Assembly: GCA_016808115.1 (NCBI GenBank)
Contig: JAEQBH010004426.1
Span: 100,914-164,913 of the forward strand
Origin: Tetrastigma voinierianum
Lineage: Eukaryota; Streptophyta; Magnoliopsida; Vitales; Vitaceae
DNA length: 64,000 nucleotides
Direction: 5' to 3'
Position numbers and translations under genes: made by a program. This document shows, piece after piece, positions 55,011-64,000 of the stretch. Each line of letters begins with the position of its first letter. Position 1 is the stretch's first letter. Under the pieces are notes generated by a model. The model did not search any database, was not told the DNA's origin, and saw nothing but the letters and a program-made list of their open reading frames with translations.

Positions 55011-57500
55011 AATTAGTGGGTGGCACCCCCATTTGCAAATCCTTGGATAGATATTTGCATGTGCAGTAAATAGTTAATTTTCAGTGACTATCATTGGAAT
55101 GTGTCGACTCAGCTATTGTTCTGGATTCAGTTTGGACAGATGTCACACATCGAAGCAATAACATGTGGATTAGGATCACATTATATTCGTTCTTTCGCCT
55201 TCTCTTAAATATACATGTTTGATTATCGACGATCTTTAACCACGTTATAAACAAGATCTTTACATATTTAGTGAGTTTGATGTTTGGTGTGGAACGTATT
55301 ACATCATCAATCATCTTGTTATTTGTTTCATTCTAATAATTGAGAGGGTTGGGAAGAAGGATACATAGTGACTATGGTTATGAACAATCTCGAATGTATG
55401 AATTTGAATGACATTGTTGAGCAGATTCTGACATATGATTATAAGAACACTTTCAATGAGTAGACCACACTCATTTGCTTCAAATTATTCTTTATGATCA
55501 TCAGAATCTCCTGCTAGCAGCCTTATGTAAAACATCAAACTCATTAGCATTGCGAAATGTTTGTCCACCACTTGATAGCCATTACGGATGCGGCCTGTGG
55601 ATATGATATGATGGCTACGCATCTATGCGAAATCCTAATGACTAAATTCTCTGCATGTCACTAAGCGAGAATCTCATGATGTGTTATCATCATAGGGTGA
55701 GAAGCAAATAAATAATGGTACATCCCAACTATTGAGGTATTAACACAGTTTAGCAAAAATTAAGAATTAAATGATTCAAACACAATATGACAATTGTGTA
55801 TAACATGAGTGCATGTATAATCACATAGCTTTGGGGTAGAGATAGTACATCAAGGTTCGAGTAGTTAGAAGCAACACGTCGATTGAATTACATAAACTTG
55901 AGCAATATGCATCATTCCATCTGAGCAGTACCGTGAATGATGCATCGTCTTTATAATAGAATAAGCAAATATGGATCAAATTTCACTATGAATTCAAGTT
56001 GAAACTAAATCTGATCATAAGTTCAATATACCCACACACTCTAGTCTGAATTCATCATCGACATATGTTTATCAATCTCGATACAAATGGTTCGACGCGA
56101 TGTATTTGGCGATTCATTATCACCAAATCAACATTCTCCCTCCTCTTGATTATAGCAAAACATGTGATGTCCATTATATTCTTGATACATGTGTTTTGCC
56201 TTTGTTCAGCCATATCACTATGATTACTTAATACGATACCCATTGTGTGTAAATTATGATATCTACGACAAAAGGTATACAAAGTTTGTTTTTTAATGAT
56301 GAGATTATTATATATTGTGCCTAAAGTTTAAATGGGTTTTACCCAGGCTGCATATCTGGTTGTGCTTGATGTTTCCATGACTTGTTTATGTTGTGCTAAC
56401 TCATTTTGCTAATCTTATGTACTTGTTACATGGCCCGATGTATCGTTGTGTTATACCCACATGACATATTTACTCATACCCAAAGATTACACATCATGTA
56501 CCCAGTTACACAATGCTTATGTACCTAGGTTAGTACTATTTTATGCTTGTTTACTTTATCTGAGCGTCTGATGACTTATCACAGAAGTGTCATTCTGATA
56601 GAAACCAAATAACTTTGAGGTTAGAAGCTGCACTCATGCAGTAGTTCCCAAGAGCACCAATTCACCCGAACTCCAAATGAAGACCTAAGCATTTCATGGG
56701 AAAATTTCTAGAATGGACAACCTTGTGTAAATAGTAGGGTAAATCGATGTAGTTAAGTTACAAATGTTTCCACTTCTCCTTAAAGAGATGTAGCAACAAG
56801 GTTGGTTTGAGTCACGCATATGGATCAATAAACAAGTTGGGAGGAGCTAGTTGGAGATTATTTGAGTAGATTTTCTCATACTCTCACTTTAGTGAGGAGA
56901 GGAGAAAATTATTACATTCAAGCGAGGAGAAGATGAGAGTCTGATGCACGGGAGAGGTACGAGAAGTTGCTGAAAGATTGTCAAATGCATGGCATTAAAT
57001 AAATCACACAAATGGATATCTTCACTTATATGGATTACTCTTGAGTATAGGCGTGTCTGACTGTTGTCAGTGCATTCAGGGGAAGAATCTTTGAAGAGAG
57101 TCAGTGAGCTCATGATGGCCCAAAAATTATAGGCTCCATGTCGAGACTTAGGAGACTGATAATGGAGGTGAAGGAGTGAGGTGTGATTGAGTTGAACAGG
57201 ATGTCAACAATTGAAGTAAATTTGGATGAACTAATGAGCAAGATGGGTCATCAAGAAATAAGAGTTCATTCAACACATGAAGTGGGAACTATGGAAGGAG
57301 GTGAGTAGAAGTGCATAGCTGATGTGGGACTTACTCATAAGGGAGAAGAACCCTTAGCACCTTAGATTTAAAGGAGTACAAAGAACCAGTGTCAAATATG
57401 GAGCAAAGACAAAATGATAGCCTAAGCAGGTCGAAATTAATATCGGTGGAAATGACTAGTTGGCATGAAAATGCCATAATTTAATTTGGATGAGTCAGGT
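55011..57500. other. No recognised gene
   Basis: The N-terminal part of the MULE transposase is expected on the minus strand up to perhaps 56 kb, but I could not recognise it in any frame. The small frames at 55081-55314 and 56055-56282 are on the right strand but unassigned. From about 56.3 kb on only AT-rich sequence is visible. Confidence 0.4.
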
Positions 57501-59550
57501 GGATTGATTCCAAATTCTAAGTAAAATAGATTCATAGAATAAGAATATATATGAATGAGGTGTGATTTCCTTAGACATATACTTTAAAAATATATAAGTG
57601 TCATATGTAATAGGCATGAAACAAGAAAACATAGAAAATGCAATATGTATAGATGTGTTCATGAAACATGAATAGTGAATATAGGATTATATAATCAGAC
57701 TACTAACCAATGAATAGATAGAACATGCTAAGAACAAATGATAGGAATGCTTAAATGATATAGATATATGATAGACATATGAAGGAATAAGATGGAACAT
57801 GCTAGGAACACATGATGAAGGCATAAATGATAAGAGCATTAGAGATAAGCAAAAGATGACAAAGCATATGAATGAGAACATGTGCATAAATGATAGTACA
57901 TATATGAAAATGTGAATGGTAAAAGCCACTACATGATAGGAATATAGAAAGTACAAGAATAAGCTAAATCATGATAGAAACGCATAAATGATATAAAAAG
58001 AGATATGAATATAAAGCTATATAATGCAGATATATGAATCTGAAGTGCATAGATGCATTCATGATATATGATAGACAAAACTAAATGATAGAAAAGATAG
58101 CAGACTATATGTATTTATATAGATATATGAAGCAGTAATATGAAACTACGGATATGAGAACGAGATATAGATTAAAGTAATGATAGTATATAATACATCT
58201 GTGATTATATTAACAATAGTTATTCGTAGCATGAGATATGTGCAGAAAGAGTAATAATAAAGTGATTATCTTACTTATAGGGTAGAGGGATGGTGGGCCT
58301 TGCCTATAAGGAAGATACAATTGTTGTAGCATATACATAAACAGATATCGAGGCCCCGTTTGGGTCGATGACATAGATCCCGTTTGGATCAGGTGGCTCC
58401 AGAAGGATTACTTTGTAGATCGAAATCCTTTGTCTCGTACGGTGATGGTATCGGTACATAGACGAGAAATCAACGTCTCAAGGTATGGTGATAGTACTTG
58501 TTGGGGTACACATAGACGAGATCATTTGTCTCATACGTGGTGTACCTTGGTACACCCAGTTATTTCTGAATCGCTTCTAAGGTATTTTACGTATGAATAT
58601 AAAGAAGAAGTATATAGAGAATCTATATGAAAAGTATATAATATGATATGATATGAGAGCATAGCCTAGCTATGCGATGAGAATCATGAACGATTACAAG
58701 AACAAAGTACATTATAACTTGATGAAAATAAGTATATAAACACGAAAAGAAAGTACGAAAGTATGCAAAAGCCTGAAAGTATAGGATAGATAGAAGAATG
58801 AAGAATTAGAATGTATGAAGTATGGGAATGGTACAGGATAACGAGGATATGAAAAGTACAAGATGAGCATATAGAGTATACGATAGTGATACAAGTATGA
58901 AAGTGAATAATCTGATAAATCATAGAGTAGAAAGATGAAAAGACATAGACTAGAGACATCTTTATGTAACGACAAGAATAGGAACATTGAAAGACATATG
59001 GCGTGAAAGATGAACACACATGACAAGTATAGGAATGATACAAGTGCTAGGAAATAGAATGAAAAGTATAGAAATAAAGGATATGTCAAAGACATAGAAC
59101 ATCATAATAGAAAAGATTAACATCTTGATAGGAATATAAGATGATAAAGGAGTCAAAGTTACTCAGTATGTATAGATATATGAAATGCATGTATAGAAAG
59201 CTTGTGGCGGTCTTGTGGTAGTTATCCATGCTTATGTTCACAGCTAAGCGTAAAAAACAGCACGGGTGTTAATCAGTGTAGGTGCAGAGAAGAGAGGAAA
59301 CCATAGTACGAGTCGATCCACATCATCAGCAGCCGTGGTCAACACATCAATAGGGGTCCATTGGAAGATTTTTGGTATAATGTATATGTATTTTTGTTTC
59401 TTTTTGCAAACAATGTAGATGTTGAACACTATTAAATATGGAACTTGTATATGTATTTTGCATCCTTTGCGACATAATATAAAAACAAGTTTAATAGTCA
59501 CAAGTTAGTGGTTATAGTTAGCGATAACGAGGCTGATTGGGGGGCATCAC
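57500..59550 (+). mobile_element. Probable gypsy LTR-like block
   Basis: Low-complexity A-rich sequence with recurring ATGATA.GAAT and AGATATATGA words (57.6-59.2 kb). It contains a GC-richer insert at 58.35-58.58 kb with a twofold repeat of ATAGACGAGA..(TTTGTCTC)ATACG.GGT. The block ends with GGGGGGCATCACA at about 59.55 kb, resembling the 3' end of plant gypsy LTRs. It directly precedes the Athila-type pol region. The left end is not defined. Confidence 0.4.
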
Positions 59551-60149
59551 AATTTAGTGGATTTGGTTTGGTTTGCTGATCGGTCAGGTAGAAGAAAGTG
59601 TAGTAAGTAACCTACAGGTTTCCAGTGACAACAGAGCAGCAAAGAGCTAAAAACCAAAACCAAGGTCCCAGTCTTTTGAAGATCCAGATGTTGAGAGCTT
59701 CATAGGTGAGGGAAACGAAATTGATGAATATACATGGCATAGTTTGTTTGACTAAGCGACATTCTAAGTGAAACACATTGTGTTTCAGCTAAAACAATGC
59801 ACCTCCCGAAGAATCGGGAACTTGAGTAGAGGCGAGTTGGCCTTGAATACGCATAATCAATTTAGGGATTCATTCCTTAGTGACTGAGTAAAGTCCCAGG
59901 TTGTGCTGGCCATTACATGAGGTGGCAAAGAACTGAAGAAAAGATAAGAAGAAGAAGAAAGAAAACAGACTGAGAAATAAGAGCAAGAAGAAATTGACAA
60001 CAGCAAGCTAAACAGTTCAGAAATAACAGTTGGAAGTGAGAAATCATAAGTGCAAAAAGAGAAGCAAACTAAGGAGGGAAAAATGCAAAAGAAATAGGAA
60101 GTAAAGAGCTGCAAGCCTATTTCATTCCTTTAAGAGGATGAGATACAAG

Positions 60150-60770
60150 ATGGATGAGCGGTTGCTAAATTCTTGAATATGTTTAAGAAAATATAGAGTC
60201 AACATTCCTTTTGCTAAGGCATTAGCTCAAATGCTCATTATGCTAAGTTCATGAAGGTTGTGTGGCCAAAGAGGAAACTTGATGAAAGAAGGAATGGTGA
60301 GCCTATCAGTATGCGGTCGCGATGTCTGAAATAATTTGCCATTGAGATCGGGATGGTCGAAGCTTTCATTATTCCCTGCATGGCGACTATCGATTAAGGA
60401 AAGCATTGAGTGATTAGGAGCGGGCATCAACTTGATGCCATTATTATGTTCAAGGACTTGGTTTGAGACACTCCTACAGCTATGACTCTTGGATAAGCGG
60501 AGACGACCCATGGCTGGAGTAAGAGGAATCTGAGAAAATGTGATCGAGGTGGAAAATTTAACTTCCCATGGACTTTATTTATGTCGACAGTAAAGAAAGA
60601 TGACAACCTCCCACTTGTGACTGACGAACACATACTTACCCTTTGGAGTAGCCTTGATTGGTGTCGAAAAGGAGAGCTTATGAAGTTATGGATGAAAAAT
60701 TACTTGATTTGAATCAATGCTTGAAACGACGATTTTGATATCTTGGATGTGCAGATTATAGAATAAATCG
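60150..60770 (+). pseudogene. gag end and protease of the Athila-type element
   Basis: Plus-strand frames read FLNMFKKI then VNIPFAKALAQM, HYAKFMK, KRKLDE, IINPC-type PCMA.R and INLMP near 60.43 kb (family: ALCDLGASINLMPLS). The active-site segment is lost in frameshifts. KFNFPWTLFMSTVKKDDN follows (FIFPADFIVLDMEED). The minus-strand ORF at 60227-60511 is only its shadow. Confidence 0.75.
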
Positions 60771-61079
60771 TTCCCATGTTGTTGAATATGATTATAAGAT
60801 TGAGTTCGATGAGACAATGAGAATAGAGCCAATTTTCATTATATTGAGGATCTTGAAGTTGAATTTCCTAAATTTTGATTTTAAAGATTAAAAGTAGTAC
60901 TCGATGCGAAGAACAGATCACGAAAAAAATCAAACCCAGTGAAGAGAAGGTATAAAGTAGAAATGAGTTCTAAAGGGGTTACAATTACGAAGAAATACCC
61001 GAGAACACACGAAATATGCCTTCTTAGTGAAACTCAAAACCAGTTATCATATCAGTTGACTTGACATAAGAAAAAACTG

Positions 61080-62000
61080 ACTGATGAGTATTCTCGGGAA
61101 GTATAAAGCAGTACTGGAGTCGGTAGAAGATTTGAAAGGAATCAGTCCTTCTATATGCATGCATAAAATCCTCATAGAGGAAAATGCAAAAAACATCAAT
61201 AGAATATCAGAGAAGATTGAATCAAGTTATGAAAGAAGTTGTCATAAAAGAAGTACTGAAATGGCTGAGTGCATGATTCATTTATACAATCTCAAATAGC
61301 CCTTAGGTAAGCCCAATTCATATGGTTCCCAAGAAGGGTGGATTCATTGTCATCAAAAATGAGAAAAATGAATTAACTCCAATAAGAACTGTAACAGATT
61401 GGAGGGTCTGCATAGATTATGAAAAATTGAATACTGCCACCAGAAAGGATCATTATCTTTTGCCTTTTATTGATCAAATGCTGGACAAGTTAGTAGGACA
61501 CCATCATTTCTATTTTCTTGATGGATATTTTGGTTATAATCAGTTGCCATAGTCCCTAAGGATCAGAAGAAGACTATCTTTACTTGTCCTTACGCTGCCT
61601 GTTTCCGAAGGGGATGCCATTTTGGACTATGTAATGCTGCGCCACCTTTGAAAATTATCAGTGTTGTCTTACTCTCGATTTGGTGGAGGAGGCTATGGAA
61701 ATCTTCATGGATGACTTACTTCTTAGTCTATGGATCAGTTTGAAATTGCTAGAAAATTTGAATTGTAGTTGAGAGGTGCCAAGACAAGAATCACAGCTTT
61801 GAATTGGGAAAAATGTAATTACGGTAATAGGAGTATTGTCTCAAGGCATAAAATTTCTGTTGGACTAGAGTAGACCGACAAGGGTTTTTGTGATTGAAAC
61901 TCTAATATACCTACTAAAATCAAAGGGAGATTATAATTTTTTTTGGGACATGTTGGATTTTCTAGAAGATTGATAAAGACTTTAAAAATTCAAGACCATT
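61080..62000 (+). pseudogene. Reverse transcriptase of the Athila-type element
   Basis: Frame 61084-61299 begins LGKYKAVLESVEDLKGISPS and CMHKILIEE. The next frame 61322-61552 reads VPKKGGFIVIKNEKNELTPI, RTVTDWRVCIDYEKLNTATR, KDHYLLPFIDQMLDKLVGHH and FYFLDGYFGYNQLP. These are RT motifs of Athila elements in correct order (fingers and palm up to GYNQIP). Downstream, TCPYAACF, FGLCNA and EIFMDDLLL show the catalytic region near 61.70 kb with DD retained but frames broken. About 23 bases separate the two good frames. Confidence 0.9.
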
Positions 62001-62089
62001 ATGCGAATCTTAGAAAATGATGTCGAAGCTTTGAATTTAATGATTCGCAGGTTGCATTTGAAGAAATAAAATCCCACATATTGATTCTG

Positions 62090-62480
62090 ACTCCGTCATG
62101 GCAACATCGGACTAGAGCAAAGATTTTGAGATCATGTGTAATGCTAGTGACTATGCGATAGAATGATGTTGAACAAGAATAGAAAATTTTAGACGATATA
62201 CTATGCCAACAAAACCTTTAATGAAGCACAAGAGAATTACTCAACTACTGAAAATGAGATGTTGGCAATGGTGTTTGCTTGCAAAAAGTTCAGGCCATAC
62301 ATACTAGGGTCCTATGTCATCATACACACTGATCATGCAACCGTGTCAAATGTCGATGGCAAGAAAAGATGCCAAGCTAGGGGCGATTAGGTTGAAAGAT
62401 GGTGTTCTGAATTTGATTTGGAAATTAAGGATAGAAGGGTGACAATGTGATAGCGGATCACTTATCAGATTAGAAAAGTC
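62090..62480 (+). pseudogene. RNase H of the Athila-type element
   Basis: Frames show VMLVTMR near 62.14 kb (MCDASDYAVG), then ENYSTTENEMLAMVFACKKF, RPYILGSYVIIHTDHA at about 62.23-62.34 kb, and WCSEFDLEIKDRR near 62.40 kb (LLQEFDIEIRDKKG). The domain ends at ADHLSD-like sequence just before the poly-G run. Confidence 0.85.
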
Positions 62481-62486
62481 TGCGAA

Positions 62487-62488
<2 letters not shown>

Positions 62489-62518
<30 letters not shown>
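62489..62518 (+). repeat. (G)30 homopolymer inside Athila-type pol
   Basis: Thirty consecutive Gs between RNase H and integrase, preceded by TGCGAAGA and followed by AAGGGACTGTG. It produces proline runs in minus-strand ORFs (62346-62558, 62465-62785), which are not genes. Confidence 0.95.
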
Positions 62519-62519
<1 letters not shown>

Positions 62520-62529
62520 AGGGACTGTG

Positions 62530-63780
62530 AAATGAGAGAAAATTTCCTTGATAAGCATCTTTTTAGGTGTCGGTCAAATACTACTGGTATGCTGATATTG
62601 TTGTGCCAAGCTTGTGGAATCATGCCACTAGAATTCAGCAACCAGCAGAAAATAAAGTTGAGAATTGATGCAGAAAGTTTATATATGGATGACCAGTTAT
62701 TTAGAAGAGAATGAATCAAATCATCAGTAGATTTATACCAGAAGTTGAATAAGGTGAGATTTTGGGTAAATGTCATGCATGTCATACATGGAGGACACTT
62801 TGTAGGAGACGAGGAACAACTGAAAATTCTATAATCAATTTTTTACTTGGTCTTTATTCGAAGACTGTGCGAATGGGTTAAACATTGTGATAAATGCTAG
62901 AGGCGGCAACATAAAAAAAGAAATGAGATGCCTCTCTGAGTCTAATGGTGCAGAATTTTTATGTATGAGTATTGGGCTTCATACGGACCTTTCCCACCAT
63001 CATTTGGAAATCTGTACATTCTCCTTGCGATGGATTATGTATCCAAATGGGTGGAAGCTATAGCTTATCCCACAGTTGTGGGGTTTATTCAAAGAAATAT
63101 CTTGAGTAGATTTGGAGCCCCAAGGACAATCATTAGCAATGAGAGAAGCCACTTTGCAAAACTGATGAAGCAAATATGAAGTCAAACATGTTATGGGATT
63201 GGCTTATCACCCTCAATCAAATGGGCAAGGATAAAATTCCAATAGGGAGGTAAAGAATATATTGAAAAAGACAATAAGCACAGCGAGGAAAGTGGCGAAA
63301 TTCGATAAAACTATATTATGCATTGTGGACTTCTGGGTGCTTATAAATATCCTGATAGAGTTAATCACATAGAGTTTGTATTTAGGAGAAAGCCTTGTCA
63401 TCTCCTCTTGAGCTTGAATATAAGGCTATGTGTGGTATTAAAGAAGTTAATTGCTGATTTTAAGTTTTGCTAAAGAGGGTTACTCGATATGAATGTTTGG
63501 AAGAGTGAAATGAAGCTTATGACAATGCCAAGATGTAAGATAAAACCAAAAGTGGCATGATCGAAATATTTTGAAAGATTTCCAAAGTAGGAGATCTTAT
63601 CTACTGTACAATTCAAAACTAAAACTTTTTCGAAGAAAACTCAAGTCGAGATGGGTGGTCCTTTGAGTGATCTGATTACCCCCTTTTGGAGCGTGTGTTG
63701 AAAACAATTCTAGAGATGAGTTCAAAGTGAATGGCCAGAGGATGAAACATTACCATGGAGGAAGACTAAATGAAGAACAG
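62530..63780 (+). pseudogene. Integrase of the Athila-type element
   Basis: MPLEFSNQQKIKLRIDAESL and YMDDQLFRR (62.63-62.70 kb) precede the zinc-binding region with CHAC. The catalytic core reads YGPFPPSFGNLYILLAMDYV and SKWVEA (62961-63179), SRFGAPRTIISNERSHF, and LAYHPQSNGQ in broken frames near 63.2 kb. LELEYKA follows near 63.41 kb, then KKLKSRWGGP-type sequence near 63.63 kb. DEFKVNGQRMKHYHGGRLNE lies near 63.72-63.77 kb, the family C-terminus. The core glutamate was not traced. Confidence 0.85.
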
Positions 63781-63864
63781 CTCCAGATTTCAAGAGATCA
63801 AAAGAATTGCTGAAAAGAGAACACATTCCAGTAATGTCTAGCTAAAGACAACAAGTTGAGCAGC

Positions 63865-63890
63865 TACTTGGGAGGTAACCCAAGCAATTT
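63865..63890 (+). other. Athila post-pol hallmark
   Basis: CTTGGGAGGTAACCCAAGC is a short motif that follows the end of pol in many plant Athila-like elements. It is an inverted repeat with a GGTAA-type loop, suggesting a small hairpin in the RNA. Sequence after it (63.89-64.0 kb) is AT-rich and unassigned. Confidence 0.6.
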
Positions 63891-64000
63891 TTATTACTTT
63901 ACAGTTTTATTTGGTTTCCTTCAATATGTTTTGAATAATTAGTTGGTAGAGTAGTTTTGTTAGAGTTTATTTGCAACTTATGTAGTTAGATTTTGTTAAA

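Larger units (their letters stand above)
59560..63890 (+). mobile_element. Athila-type Ty3/gypsy retrotransposon internal region, degenerate
   Basis: Protease, RT, RNase H and integrase follow one another on the + strand. After the integrase comes the motif CTTGGGAGGTAACCCAAGCA at about 63.87-63.89 kb, a sequence typically found directly after pol in plant Athila-like elements. Gag should lie at 59.6-60.15 kb but is not readable. The element runs off toward the window end. Confidence 0.8.

Noticed and set aside
58684..59156. ORFs of 119-127 aa with hydrophobic, membrane-like sequence
   Set aside because: They are antisense to A-rich low-complexity LTR-like sequence; apparent hydrophobicity comes from T-rich codons in overlapping frames.
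62346..62785. Proline-run ORFs on the minus strand
   Set aside because: Created by the G30 run; the plus strand encodes retrotransposon RNase H and integrase.

Overview
This is a plant nuclear window, about 64 kb of transposon-rich DNA around the 3' part of a single recognisable host gene. The host gene is CPSF160 (CPSF1), the large subunit of the mRNA cleavage and polyadenylation specificity factor. Its exons lie on the + strand between about 16.9 and 38.2 kb. As far as I can recall the family, the exon sequences are closest to the grapevine (Vitis) protein, so a Vitis or other Vitaceae genome is my best guess. I could not verify this. There are no prokaryotic operons, no CRISPR array, and no tRNA or rRNA gene that I can recognise.

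Layout. (1) 1-12.1 kb is GC-rich and holds two Ty3/gypsy elements of the Tat type, head to head. The left one runs on the minus strand (gag, protease, RT, two RNase H domains and integrase, read from about 5.95 kb down to 1.6 kb). The right one runs on the plus strand (primer-binding site at 6.1 kb, then gag, protease and the start of RT, ending near 8.77 kb). Both are followed on their 3' side by the same two tandem arrays in opposite orientation: a 109-bp unit and then a ~97-bp unit. The right-hand 97-bp array is about 2.9 kb long. (2) 12.1-15.3 kb is GC-rich and unrecognised. (3) 15.3-38.2 kb is AT-richer and carries the CPSF160 exons. Its introns hold a LINE tail, one clear and one doubtful tRNA-derived SINE-like fragment, two minus-strand Ty1/copia elements of one family, one plus-strand copia element of another family, and a curious array of TGTCGYGACA near-palindromes. 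(4) 38.2-42 kb holds a 5-copy ~250-bp tandem array and AT-rich DNA. (5) 41.8-47.9 kb is a third, minus-strand copia element interrupted by a ~3.3 kb block with a ~105-bp minisatellite and long AT runs. (6) 47.9-48.6 kb is a fragment of an Athila-type 'plant transposon protein' ORF. (7) 50.5-51.7 kb is LTR-like. (8) 53.9-55.0 kb is the C-terminal part of a Mutator-like (MULE) transposase on the minus strand. (9) 57.5-63.9 kb is an LTR-like block followed by an Athila-type Ty3/gypsy pol on the + strand, with a 30-base poly-G run inside it.

Nearly every coding block is broken by frameshifts and stops. In the host gene several breaks fall at homopolymers and some cancel each other out, which is how uncorrected long-read errors look. 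Other losses, such as most of one exon next to a copia insertion, look real or reflect mis-assembly. I therefore cannot say whether CPSF160 is functional here. Its 5' exons are absent from the window and could lie upstream of the gypsy cluster, in which case the cluster would sit in an intron. I found no convincing new gene system. The most unusual structures are the mirrored Tat elements with shared 3' tandem arrays, the paired near-palindrome array at 31.1-31.6 kb, and the poly-G run.
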